A stretch of DNA of 64,000 bases from Monocercomonoides exilis (lineage: Eukaryota; Preaxostyla; Oxymonadida; Polymastigidae). The notes beneath the pieces were generated by a model, which saw only the letters and a program-made list of their open reading frames with translations, made no database searches and was not told the origin of the DNA. Within the stretch, counting starts at the first letter, position 1. Each line of letters opens with the position of its first letter. Location of the stretch: positions 1 through 64,000 of the forward strand of contig LSRY02000075.1 in NCBI GenBank assembly GCA_001643675.2, in the 5' to 3' direction. A program made the position numbers and the translations under genes. Positions 10,701-23,152 of this stretch are shown here, piece after piece.

Positions 10701-13700
10701 CGTCCACAACAGCCGTCAAGAACATGCCCCCTGACAAGTGGCCCAGCCCATAGTCCAGCGAACGGCATGGCAGCTCTGCTGCGCCACACTGCCTTGTGTT
10801 TGCCCCTTTGCCGCTGCTCGACGACACAACCACAGTCGAAGAGTAGTGCACAGTAATCAGCGACACCAAATCCACCGGGCTCGTGCTCACTGTGTCGATC
10901 CCGTAGATCGCGTTGATCCGGTTGTACACCCCTTCCTGCACATCCATCTTGAACTGGCTCTCGTTGATCTGCTTGTCGATCCGATAGCACTCGATAAACA
11001 CATCGTTCCCCACATGTGCTGCATTGCCCTTGAACACCACCCGCGAAAACAAAAACGGAAGATCCCCGTGGTTCTTCGTTCTGATGCACACGCCACCGCC
11101 CCTCCCGCTGTCCAGGCTGCAGCTGCACTGAAGCAGCGTGCTGTCCCTTATCGTCAGCCTCCCTTCTTCGTTCAGCCCAAACAGCACTGCCCCTCCGTTT
11201 TGCGAGCCGCTTGCTTTGCACAGCTCAAACACACTTTCATACACCTCCACACTCCACACCCCCTGCCCTCCACACCACACCACACTGCTTTTCTCTCCCT
11301 CTGCCCCCACCGACGACACTTTCGATCCGTTCACTCTCACCCCTATCTTGCTGTTCATGCTGACTCCTGCTCCTGCCCCATCAACCGCGCTGAGCACACA
11401 CCCACTTTGCATCCCAATCGAGTTCACAACTACATTCTCCAGAACACAATCACACCCACCGCCAACCTGCACAACACACCCTTCGAACTTCACTTCGCAC
11501 ACCTCGAGCCCTGCCACATTCAGTGTCCCCTCTCGCATCGCCACATAGTTGAACCGGCTCTTGTGCTGGCCTTCTCCCGCGCTCGCCGAAGTCATCTTGC
11601 ATCTGCGAATCCAAAGGCTGCCTTGCTCGTTCACAACCACATTTGCTTCCCTTTCCTCGCCCATCTTCTGCACACTCATGCATATTCCATCAAACACCAG
11701 CTCTCCCTTGTTGCACATGACACCATCCCGCTCGCTGTCTCCCTCCATGTCGAATACCATGTTGCATGCTGCATCTTCCCCTGCCGCGCTGCCCTCGCAT
11801 TCGACACTGCAGTTCGTCAGATCAAATCCATCTGCAATCCTCAGCTCTCCCTGCACCCTCACCGATCTCATTTTCGTCTCCTTCTCCAACTTCTGCATCC
11901 CCATCCAGAATGTGCTGCACGGCTCTGCTGCACTCCCACACCGCATCACATCGTATCCCCCAACTGACGAGATGTGCATCACTGTGCTCATGTACTCCCT
12001 CACAAACCGATACAGATCCGTCTCCCCAAACACCCCATCCCTCCCCACAAAGTCATTCCCTTCTTCTTCCCCTCTGCTGCTCTTAAACCCGAACGTTGCT
12101 CTCGTTATCGAGCTGTTCAGGTCTCTTGCAACAACAAACGCATTCACACCCATGTGTGCAGCATTCAGGGACACTTCAACATCTGTGAACAAAAACGGCT
12201 CATCCTCCTCCGATTCGCTTCCATCCACAAACAGCCCACCCCCTTTTCCTTCCTCCGCTGAGCAGCTGCAACTGCTCATCTTGCACTCGCTCATCACAAG
12301 TCTCCAGTCTCCTTTCAGAACCGCATGCACAGCCCCTCCTTCCTTGCTCTCGCTGCACTTGATCTCCTTTATTGTGCACTTCAACATTGCCGTGTCGCCA
12401 CACGAAACAATCGGCGGTGCTGCTCCGGTCACGCGCTCCATTGTGCAGTTGCTCATCGTCATGTGCCCGCCGTTCACTGTGATCAACGAAAACGATATGC
12501 ACTTTGCATGCTCTGCAGAAAACGAGCAATGACTGATGTTCAATGCGCCAGATGGTGCCGCGCAGCATATCAGTGTTCTGTGGGGCTCACTTAGCGATTG
12601 TGGCACACACAAGTGCAACAGGCTCAGAACAGTTTTGCTGCTTGTCCCCAGGACCCATTCCACCTGGCCGTCTGCCCACTGCTCCGAAAACGATAAGGCA
12701 GCCTCCACTTCTGCGCTGGCTGATTCCACTGTCATCGCCGAAACATCAAACTCGCCTGCAATCTCGCACCCGTTCTCAACAACCATCTTCCGCTCTTCAT
12801 AATCTGCTCCCAAGTTCCGATACCCTTGCCAGAACGAAAAACACGGATGCTGCTCCCCTCCGCACCCAATCATGTCGTATCCTGCATTCGACACAGCAAC
12901 CACACAGCCATCGTATCTGACCAGAAACAGCTCCAGCGTGATCAGCTCAAATGTGCTGTCTGCCCCAACATATCCGTTCCCATCATCTTCCGCTGAGCCC
13001 CACCTCAACACCATTCGGTCTGCTGTGACACTCTCGTTCAGGCTCAAGCACTCCACAAACACATTTCTCCCAAAGCATGCATCGTTTCCCTCAAAACTGA
13101 CATCCCGCACCAGATACTTCTGCACCCGCCCGCTCCTCATGTCCATCAACATCCCACCCCCTTTTCCTTCTCCTTCCTTTGTGCATCGGCATCCGCTCAT
13201 TTCCGTCTCTTCAACACAAAACTCCATGTCCCCTCCTATCTTTCCGCTCACACATGCACCATCCGACATCGACGAGCAATCTGTGAATGTGCAGTTTGAT
13301 ATCGTTGCATTCCCAATCCCGCTCCAAATTGTCGCAACATGCCCGCTCTCAAAATCGCATTCGGCAATGCTCACATTCAACATCTCCACAATCCTTCCTT
13401 CCTTCCCAGCAATCATCCCATTCCCTCTCCCACACACCCCACTCGCACAGCTGTCCTCCATCTTCAGCGACCCTCCACACACCAAAAACAATTCCCCTTC
13501 TCCAATCACATCCATCTTCCCGATGTTCACCCTGCTCATATCCAGCTCTCCCCCATGTATCGACGCGATCCTCCACCCGCCTCCCTGCCCTGCTGCGCTC
13601 TCATCCACAATCGCGCTGTCAATCACCACAGCCATCCCACACCTCAGCTCCACCAATTCTGCCTCTGCCAGCCCTTCCCCAAGGGCAACAACAACATTCG

Positions 13701-16700
13701 ACAGCATCAGTGTTGTTCGTGCCACACCCTCTGTCACCTCCAGGTGCGCCCCGCTCCCAACGCTCATCTTCCCCTTCTCGCTGTTCCCTCGGATCGTCAG
13801 CGGCTCGCTCCCTCTGTTCACTGTCCCGTTCAGCGGCGCCTCCTTCTTGATGTGGATGATCGACTGCGCTGCTTCCATCTGTCCAAGCCCCGTTTCTACA
13901 CTGCTGCACGGCGTGTCCTCGAACCCGCATTCGCTTTCGCTCCACCCGTCCTTGTTCACAAACACAATTTCTGCAACACTCGCAAACAAGTACTCAAACA
14001 GGCTTGTGCTCACATATTCGTGAGGCTCCTTGTCCACCACCCACAGCCGCTTCTGCTCCTCGCTGCTCTCCTCGCTCGACGCCGTCCCGCTCCAGTATAT
14101 CGCATTCATCATCAGCCGCGGCTTTTCGCACACCACATACACATCCCGCCCTTGGTACGCACTGTTCTCGCTGAACTCCAAATCCTTCATCGAGTACACC
14201 GCCTCCAGCCCTCCAAACCACAAATACACCCCTCCCCCAACTCCGCTCGCTCCCGGCGTCTTGCACCACCCCACCTTGTTCTTCTCAAAAATCATCGTGC
14301 TCCTTCCGCTTGTCTTCACCCACACCCCGCCTCCCTTCGACCCGCTTTCCTCGCAGCTGCTGTTCCAGAACGTGCAGTTCCGCATTCTCCTTGTCTCCCC
14401 TTCCCCAACCATGCACACCACAACCCCGCCATTCCCCCTCGTCCTCTGCAGCTCCTCAACCGTCACATTCCACACCTCAACCAGCGTCCCTCCACTTATC
14501 TTCAGCCCACTGCTGTCCTCCTGCATACACCCGCTCATTCTCCAGTGCTTCAGCTCCACCTTCTTTGTGTGCTTTATCTCCACCAGGCTGCCTCCTCCTC
14601 CTTCTTCTTCGTTTTTCGATCCATATATCTCCAGCCCCTCCATCACCCCTGCACACTCATCTCCGTCAATCACCACAAGCGGCTCTCTTGTGGTCACCGA
14701 ACTCATGCTCAGCCCGCTGATGCTCAGTGTGCCCCCAACACATCTGATCAGCTGTGCATCCAGCACTGCATCTGCTGTTTTCATCCGAACCGAGCAGCTG
14801 CATATTGTCAGCGAAGACCCCGCACACACAAACACACATTTGTGGCCACCTGTGTTGGGCGTCCCTTCGTGTTCCGCTCTTTCTGCTGCAACATCGGTGT
14901 GCTGATTCAGCCCCGCACTCGAGCAACGGGCACCTGAAGAACTCACCGAGAAGTGTATTCGCGAGAATGATATGGTGCTGCTCGTCTCGACCAACCACCC
15001 CTCTGCCCCAATCCCAGATGTGTCTATCTGGATGGCCTCTTCCGCCACAGCTGCTTCAAACTCGATGCTCCGCTCAGCCAGCGTGAGCTTGCTGTTGAAG
15101 ACAAACGTGGGCATCAGCCTCACCGATGCCTGTGCTGCCCCAAACCTCAGCGCGCACCCATACCCGATTGTCGAGCATGGATACACCTCCAGCCCGCACA
15201 TCCGATAATCCACTCCGCTCTCTCCCCCAACATGCACACTTCCTCTGAACTCCACCACAAACACAGCCAGCGGCACAAAAGCGCTCACCTCCCCTCCCTC
15301 CCCCACCTCCTCCCCTTCCAGTTCCCTGAACGTGGCCTTCGTCTCTCGGTCAAACTCAAACTGCATCGACTCGTCTGTTATCAGCCGCGACAGATTCTCT
15401 CCCCGGACAAACACATTGTCCCCGCCTTTCGATGCGTGGTTTGCCTTTTCGTTCACCCCAAACACAACATCGGCAACAACAAACGACGACAGGTTCCCCT
15501 TGCTGACCAGCGCCACCCCGCCTCCATATCCCCCAATCTCATTCCCATCCCTTGCACAGCACCCTTCGAACAATGTCTTCATCCCCACTTTCCCCACTTT
15601 CCCAACTTGCACACAGCCGTCTCCCTCCATTTCCACATGAATTCCTCCGCCATTCCCACGCTCTGTCCAGCACCCCACCACCTGCACATCAAACATCTCC
15701 AGGGCACAGCCCCCCGACACCACTCCTCGCACACAGCATCCGTTCCCCTTTGTTGTTGTCACCTCGCTCATCGTGCAATTCCTCACAACCATGTTTTTCC
15801 CCCCACGGTCACATATCCCGCACCCCTCTGAAAGAGACAGCCCCGACATCGTCGTGTTGCTCACTTCACACACACCCTGTGCATCACACAAAATCAGCCC
15901 ATCAGCATGTGCCTTGCCCACCCCACTGAACAGACACTGCTCAATCGTCCCACATCCTGAATCCTCAACAACAACAACTGGCACCGATGCTGCGGCAATG
16001 GCTGTGAGCTCGAACTCCTCCAGCACCAGCCGGCCACCCGAGACGCGCAGGAACGTGTGCTTCAGCTCTCTGCTCTGCTCGCTGCTCCCGCCACTGCAGA
16101 CACCCACCGAGCACAACCGGATGTTGATCTCCCCACCCGTCGTGTGGATCAGCGCATCCTTCGCCTTTTTCTGCGCTGGAGCCACAAACACCACTTTTTC
16201 GATTGTCACTTGTGCGCTGCTCTCCACAGTGCCCTCTGCCCCAGTACCCTCGCTCTGCATCATTTCCACCTCACTGCCCATTCCCATTCCTCGTATTCTG
16301 TATTCTCCTTCTTCCAGAACCATCTCTCCTTTCACACATGAAGGCGATGTCACCACGCAATTCACACCTGCTCCTCTGCCCCACAGCCCCACCCCATAGT
16401 CCACTGACTGGCACTCAAACCCTTCATACCCACATCGGCCAAAGTCCCTGCTCCTCTCGCCCCCCACCCGTATTTCCTCTGGGGCATCCCGCAAGTACAG
16501 AACAACCGGAACCACCCATGTCTCGTCCCCGTCTTCATAACCCCCAATCTCTTCTGTGTTCTCATACGATTCCACAAAACCAAACTTTGCTCTTTCAATC
16601 TCCCGCGAAAAGTCTTCCCCACACACAAACACATTCCTTCCCCCAACACTCGCCTGGCACCCGCTGAACCTCAGTCTCTCCAGCTTGAAGTCTCCATCCG

Positions 16701-19700
16701 ACCCTTCCATTCTCATCATCAACCCTCCTCCATGCCCTCCTGCCCCGTCCTTCCTCTGTGCACTGCACCCCTCAAAACCCACACTCTCGCTCTTCCCCAC
16801 CTCCACACGCCCCCCGCCTTCCATCACCACCATCATCCCTCCCCCATCCCCTTTCTCACACACCCCTTCCAACACGCTCCCATCCACTGTCAGCCTGCAC
16901 CCATCCTTCACAACTGCTTCCATCACTGCCCCGCACCCTTCCCTCACACACACCCCGCTCGCATTCATCTTCTTCACCTTCATCTTCTTCGCCCCTTTGC
17001 TCACAATCACCCCCTTTCTGCTCCCCTGCCCCACCCGTCACATTCAGCCCCACAATCGTCCCTTCCGCTGTCTCCCCACTCACCTCCACAAACCCTCGCT
17101 CTGTGAACCCCAGCCCATCCAGCACCACATTCGTCACTGTCACACCCCCTCCACTCACACAGAACACCCCATACCCCACCTTCTCCACTGACCCATCTCC
17201 ACACACTCTGCACTCATCCACCGACAGATCTCCACTCCCCTCCACATGGAACACACACCACTCATCCCCCTTCAGCCCCTCTTCCATCACCAGCTCCACC
17301 ATCGCCACCACTCCTGTCCCACTCACTTCAACCATCCCATTGCCCCCGCTCCCGTCCCCTTTCATCACCATCCCACACTCCTCACCATCCACTCCCCCAA
17401 TCATCAGCTCCTCCCCTGGCACAACCCTCACGCTCTCAACAAAGTCGTATCGCCCTTTCACCCTCACATCCCACCTGCTCTTCGCCTGCCTCTTCGAGTA
17501 TCCCACACTCAGGCACTCATACTCGTAAAACCCACACGCCGGCACATCATGCCCATTGTTCCCCACACTCACCTTCCCCTCTCGCTCCTTCAGATAATAC
17601 ACCAGCGGGATCACCACCGACCCCCACCTCGTGTCAACCCCTTCTGCACACTCCTCACCAAACGGATTCGCCACACTGAAGAATCCAAATCGCTCTCGCA
17701 TCACACACTCCCCCAGCAACGGCGACACCACAAACACATCTTTTCCATGTGCTGCTTCATTCCCCACAAACTCCACATTCTTGAACCCATATTCTGCCTT
17801 CACGCCTGCCACACACGTGTGGATCCCTCCCCCTCGCCCTGTGCCTGCATCTGTGCCAGTGTTTGCGCACTCACTCCCATCCCCTCTCTCTGCTCGGCAT
17901 CTGGTCAGCCTTGTTGGTGCTTCTCCCTCCCCAACCACAAGTCTGCTCCCTTCCTCCACCTCCACACTCATCCAGCCTCCATTCCCACACATGGCGCTGC
18001 AGTCTTCCACCACAACCCCCGACACAGCCATTTTCCCATTCCCAGACAGCACCCCTTCCACCACCGCCCCGCTCCCTGACACCCTCCCCATCGACGTCAT
18101 GTTCACCTCCTCCATCCTCATCTGCCTCGCACGGTTCACCCACACTGCGCATTTCCCGTCCATCTGCAGATCTCTCATCGAGCTGTTCCTCAGCACCGCC
18201 TCCCCCTCCAAGATCTCCATCACACACTCCTTCACCACTCTTCCTGCCACACCCCCACTGATCTCGCATCCACTCACTTCCAGCTGCCCACTGGCCCCGC
18301 TCACACAGCACACTCCACTGCTCGACCCCTCTGCCCCATCATCCACAATCGCCAGATCCAGCAGCCCCAGCCACCCATTCCCAACCCAGAACAGCCACCC
18401 TCCGCAGTCCCTCGTGTGCACCACTCCTTTCCTCTCTGCTGGCACACTCCCAATCCTCAGCCTCTTCCCTTCGATCCTCACCCCCTCCTCATAATACTCC
18501 CCTTCTTCAACAGACACATTCCCCACTGTCTCGCCGTCTCCTCTCACCACCCCAACCGTGAACCCTATTGTCCTGCACTTCGCATATGACCCTTCATCCC
18601 TCCCGTGCCCACATGTCACATGGTCTGTCCCTGTGCTGCTGCTCACCACAATCGGGTTGTGGCACGGCTCCAGCCACTTGCTCTTGTCTCCCAGATCTGA
18701 CAGATACAGCTTCACTGCTCCCTCACTCACAGACACACAGTGTCTGAAGTCTCCCTCTTTCACAAACCCATTCCAATCTCGTGACCCATACACATCGCAT
18801 CCTCTCACACTCAAATCTCCATTGTTTCCTGTATTGCTTTCAAAGAAACAAAATTCAACATCAACTGAGCAGCTCGACGATTTGTTCATATAATTTCGAA
18901 GGATCACACCACCTCCTCCAATGTTTGCCTGAGTGGTGCACCCTCGAATTATTGTTTCATGAATATTTGAATTGACATTTTCCCCAACCATCAACCCACC
19001 ACCGCCAATTCTTCCAATGCAACCAGCAAATGAGCAATTATTGATTTCCAAATTCGGAATTGATTTGCATAAGCAAATACCTCCTCCGCAGGCATTTGCT
19101 TCACAGCTTTCATATTTGCATTTTGAAATAAAAAGGACCGAATTTATATTCTGAGTGAAAACAAACAACCCTCCTCCCCAGCTTGGATTTGAAGAACAAT
19201 AATCGAAAGCATTGTTTTCAATAATAATATTTGAACAGTATGAGATGTACAAACCACCTCCGTGCCACCCAGAACATTGATAAAACAAACAGGATTTGAT
19301 TGAAACATTATTTGCATTTTGAATAAACAGAGCTCCAGCATTTTCACCTGTTTTGATGGAGTTCCATTCGACATTTTCAAAACTCACTGTTTCGTTGTTT
19401 GTAATCCTTTCCTTTTTTCCTTCACTGTATTTCTGTTTGCATCTGAAGAATGTCGAGTTGAAAACACTTGTCGAGCCACCAGCATTGAAGTCTGCCAGAA
19501 TGCCTCCATTGATCGGGTTCCACACCTCTTCAAAACTGCATCCACAAGCAGTTGTGCTTTTGCCCCCACCCTCTCTCCTTGTCCCTTGCTCATCACGCCT
19601 CCCTTCCCATGTGATGTTTCTGAAATGGCAGTTGTCAAGCCTCACCCATTCGCATCTGCACGAACCAATCAGCGGCTTGCTGCCTGCCACACAAAACGAT

Positions 19701-20200
19701 GAAAATGAAGTGCAACCCAGAAACAGGCAACTTCCTTCACACGAGCACAGCGATCCCATCTGCCATTGTGCCAAGCCAAATGGCTGCAGCAAGCAGTTCT
19801 TCATCTCCAGCAGCCCACCCTTCACATCGAACAGAGGAACATCCAAATGCAAAACATCAATCACACAAGCACAAAATGAACACATCGAAAGCTCATCAAG
19901 CTGGGCAATGTGTGTGTTTTCAATCACTGTAACTTGCACATCCCTCAAACAGAGAGTGGAATTGATTGAATCAAAGATGACCTGGTGCATGTCAGGATGG
20001 AAAGTGCAGCTGTTGGATTGGATGCGGGAACGGTTGTCTTCAGACAGCGGGGATTGTCTGTTGCCTTTTTGGGATTGCATCACTCCAATTCCAAATGCCG
20101 TATCACTTCCATTTTCATTCTGAGAAAGAAACAAGTTGAGGTGTTTTGTTTGTTCTGAAACAACAAAGCCAATTTGGACAACAAGGCAAAATGTGATCAT
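7735..20200 (-). CDS. Giant secreted/surface receptor-like protein: tandem beta-helix modules, one TM span, cytoplasmic pseudokinase
   Basis: About 4,150 codons. I start at the ATG at 20198-20200 because MITFCLVVQIGFVVSEQ reads as a signal peptide; the open frame extends upstream only to a GTG. The ectodomain is built of Gly/Cys-rich PbH1-type parallel beta-helix strands (GGGLFV, GGGIHV and similar, with NCTF or SCSF turns). It carries a marker of the form CGxxxxPCxSxxxG that recurs about every 1.1 kb, near 18600, 17530, 16420, 15190, 13915, 12860, 11935 and 10775. One membrane span (FWPIIVIVMGIVLFVILIIA) lies near 9075-9150. It is followed by a charged linker, a Ser/Asp loop and a kinase-like fold with RWKAPELL near 8200 and the C-lobe VFSVGMMVWECV. 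No glycine loop, HRD or DFG is visible, so I infer a pseudokinase. A frameshift at a G5 run (17010-17014) separates two long frames. Adhesion or surface sensing is inferred. Confidence 0.85.
17010..17014 (-). other. Frameshift at a G5 homopolymer inside the receptor gene
   Basis: On the minus strand the upstream frame reads VGLNVTGGAGEQKG and then loses family character. The downstream frame resumes with VIVSKGAKKMKV immediately after the run of five G. One base fewer in this run joins the two frames without loss. This may be a consensus error or a real mutation. Confidence 0.75.
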
Positions 20201-21157
20201 TGGCTGAATTGCTTCCACTTTTGAAATATGTTTTATTTGATCTTATAGAAAATGTTGAATAACTTTTATTATTATTTGTCAATATCATTTTTCAAAAACA
20301 TTTGCAAAGATATCTCACAATCATGTTCAGTTCGACAGCAATCTATCATAATATTCATCGAATGGAAATTGCACTATATACGACCGTTAATGAAAATTTG
20401 TGTGGATGATAATGACGTTATAGTTGACTGTTTTATAAAGTTATTCTGACTTTCTTTTGTGCAGAAACTTTTATTTTTGAATGAATCAAATTTCAATTTC
20501 CCTCAAAAAATCAAATTGAACAAAATTTTTGACATCAATATCATTTAACAACAATCTTAATAAACAGATTGATATTGAAATTCGACTTGCGGACACTCAA
20601 ACATGATATAAATATGTTCAATTTTTCTTGCCCCCAATTGAAATTGAGCTTTATTGATCAGTAGATAAAATGTGAAATAAATTGGCTATTTCAAATTAAA
20701 TGTATTATTTCAAGTTTCAGCCACGAATTTTTAATTAACCCAGTTATTTTGATATAACCGAGAAAAACTTAAATCTACTGGACGTTTTTAAAAAATCATT
20801 GAATTGAAATGTTTCTGATAGAATTATGGTTGTAGCCATGCACGTAAATGTTTTTGTTTATTTAATTTTATTTCTAAATTTTAAATGTTTCATTTTAAGT
20901 TTAAAAAAAAAATCGGAAAACTTTGTTTGTTTCATCCTCAATTTTTTGAAATTGAATTTTCAAAAGAAGATATATATTATGTTTCTTTCATAACACTGTT
21001 TGTTTATATTTCATTTGAAGAAAAATCTTGAATTGTCACATCTTCATGTTTTGAAATATATTTTCCAATTATTTTATTCAAAATCGCAAAATGATGAAAA
21101 AATTTAATAAAATAATAAAAATTTCATCAAAATCAAAAGTTCGTCGCTTCATAAAAC
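20201..21157. other. AT-rich intergenic stretch, upstream of the minus-strand receptor gene
   Basis: No coding signal, repeat or RNA gene was recognised. It should contain the promoter of the receptor gene that starts at 20200, but no motif can be named with confidence. Confidence 0.6.
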
Positions 21158-22421
21158 TTAATCGTTGATCACATTTTGTGGAATGTCAGAGTTTGATCGA
21201 TTGAAGCTTTTTCTCACTCGTTTCCTTTCTGTATCCGCTCTCATATTTATTTCCCTAATTTTCTTTCGCTCTATCTCCTTTATTGAAGAAAAGGCAATTT
21301 CTTTATTAAAAAAAGTTTCATCTTCTTCAGTCAAGCAGTGGGAATCGATAACAACGTTTGTCAACCAACATGCAATCTTTGCATCCATTGAGAGATTTTC
21401 TCTTCCTCCTGTGTATTTATTTGAAAGTCGAAGCCATAACCTTTTCATCCTTCCAAAGAACCACTCAACAGGGATTCAATTTCTGGCCCAAATAGAATTA
21501 AACGTTTTGATATTTTCTTCCACTTTTCTGGAAGACAATGTGGAGGAGGAAGCTTCGTGAGATAAGTGATTAATGTTTTAGCAAAGAGTCATCTGTGTTT
21601 GCAGGTGATATTTCAGATAATGAGTCTGTGGATGACATTGCAGAAGCAGAAGAGGAAGAATAAGATGGCAAAGAAGAAGAAGAAGAAGAAGAAGAGGAGG
21701 AGGAGGAGGAAAGAATAGCACAAGAATTGAAATAATGAGAATTGATTTTCGGAAACTTGTTTGTTGGGTAATTCTTTCGGATTGGTGTAATTATATTCAG
21801 CTCGGGAAAATAGCCTTGATATCCTTTATCGGCAAGAATAGCCCAGCTTTCGTTTTCATTATAAATACAACTTCCGCTTTTTTCCTTGTCTGTTTTCTTG
21901 AGATACACAATGAATCTTTTCATCCCTTGTCTGAAAAGAGATACATCATGAATACCTCCTGCAACAGCGTCTGACACAAACAGTGCTTTATGTGGCGGCC
22001 ATGCTGAAACGGCCACTTCGAACTTCATACAATAAACATAATGATGACCATCAAAAAGTTGCTTTGAGTCATCAGATGCTATTGGTGGGCAAGGAACATT
22101 CGCTGTCGTAGCATCTACCAACAAAGCAACAGATGGGAAATCTCGGAATGGGCTAAAGGGAGGCCTTGGAGGCTCTGAAAAGAGCTTCTCTAAAACGTGA
22201 AATAGATGTGGTTTATTTCCTCAATGCTGTTCGAAGCCATTGTGCTCGATATTTTTAAAACATCAGCTATCTTTTTCATGGTGGTTCTGCTTGAAAGCCA
22301 CTCAAGATAGATTTTTATCTGATTGTGAACTGTTAATGTCTTTCGGGGTCCCCTCTTTGGAACAGAACTCGTATCCGATTTGACAAGATTTCCAAGTTCT
22401 ATCAAAAACATTATTGGCAAA

Positions 22422-22475
22422 CTGAATTGTTAATCAGTATTGACATCGATTAATGATAAAATCAATTCACCAAAC
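22422..22475 (-). other. Predicted 54-bp intron (transposase-like gene)
   Basis: On the minus strand it begins GTTTGG and ends AATTCAG. Removing it joins the Glu-rich exon in frame with the helix-turn-helix exon (codon split as TC + T). Confidence 0.65.
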
Positions 22476-22919
22476 GATTCTTCTTCTTCCTCTTCTTCAA
22501 GTGATTGGACTTCACTTTTTTCAATACGAGAAATCTGCATTTCCCTTCTTATTTGGAGCGTTTTGAAATCAGGATGCTTTTTTTCTTTCTTGGTTCTTTT
22601 TTCATTTAACATTTTCATTGGCAGTGGAGAAGAAGAGTTTGACGAATTTTTTGTTTGGGAAGGAAATGATTGAAATGTTTTTGGTATTCGATGTGAAAAA
22701 TCGACGCAATCAGTTTCATCATCGCTGTGCGGACTATCTCTCAGCGAATTGTGCGAAAATTGATCGCAACTCCTTTTTTCTTTACGAAGAACCACTTCAG
22801 TGTGATCAGACGAAGATATTGAATTTTCATCACTCAAAATGAAACATGTTTGATTTCCTTCCAATTCTGCTGTTTCAAAATGAGAATATGATAAAGAAGT
22901 TTCTTTTTGTTTGCTTTGG

Positions 22920-22974
22920 CTGAAAACATTCACAAAGAAAGTATGAAAAGTTTTGAAGAATTGATAATGCAAAC
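22920..22974 (-). other. Predicted 55-bp intron (transposase-like gene)
   Basis: On the minus strand it begins GTTTGC and ends TTTTCAG. Removing it joins CARNDHRNE to QSKQKETSLSY with a shared Ser codon. Confidence 0.65.
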
Positions 22975-23152
22975 CTTTCATTTCTGTGATCATTTCTAGC
23001 ACATCCTGATCCAAAGAATACAATTCCATAGAGAAAAGTTGGATATGTTTCCATGATAAGTTTTTCGATAATTGAAATAAAGGGAGTTTTATCCTGGAAT
23101 ATTGATAATAAAGAAACAGAAATGTGAGTTTTTTTGTGAAATAGTTTAATAC

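Larger units (their letters stand above)
21158..23093 (-). pseudogene. PIF/Harbinger-like (DDE_Tnp_4 type) transposase gene, broken
   Basis: Minus-strand exons can be assembled as follows. A first visible exon reads DKTPFISIIEKL, preceded by a probable intron at 23094-23152. An intron at 22920-22974 (55 bp) follows, then a Ser/Glu-rich exon, then an intron at 22422-22475 (54 bp). The next exon holds a helix-turn-helix (TMKKIADVLKISSTMASNSI), and the DDE domain comes after it: LLVDATT, HKALFVSDAVAGGIHDVSLF, ILADKGYQG and IITPIRK. This order and spacing fit Harbinger/IS5-like endonucleases. Near 22203 the frame slips by one base in a TTT run. Near 21470 an in-frame TGA replaces a residue in ARN*IPVEWFFGRMK, where the family normally keeps Arg before the catalytic Glu helix. 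A poly-Ser run, GAA/GAG-rich on the plus strand, sits at about 21675-21715. I infer a dead transposon or dead domesticated gene. Terminal repeats were not found. Confidence 0.7.

Noticed and set aside
13339-14937. Plus-strand open frame of 532 codons, and similar ones at 10738-11967, 11549-12532, 12872-14023 and 17246-18494
   Set aside because: All lie antisense to beta-helix modules and show no domain, start context or conservation of their own.
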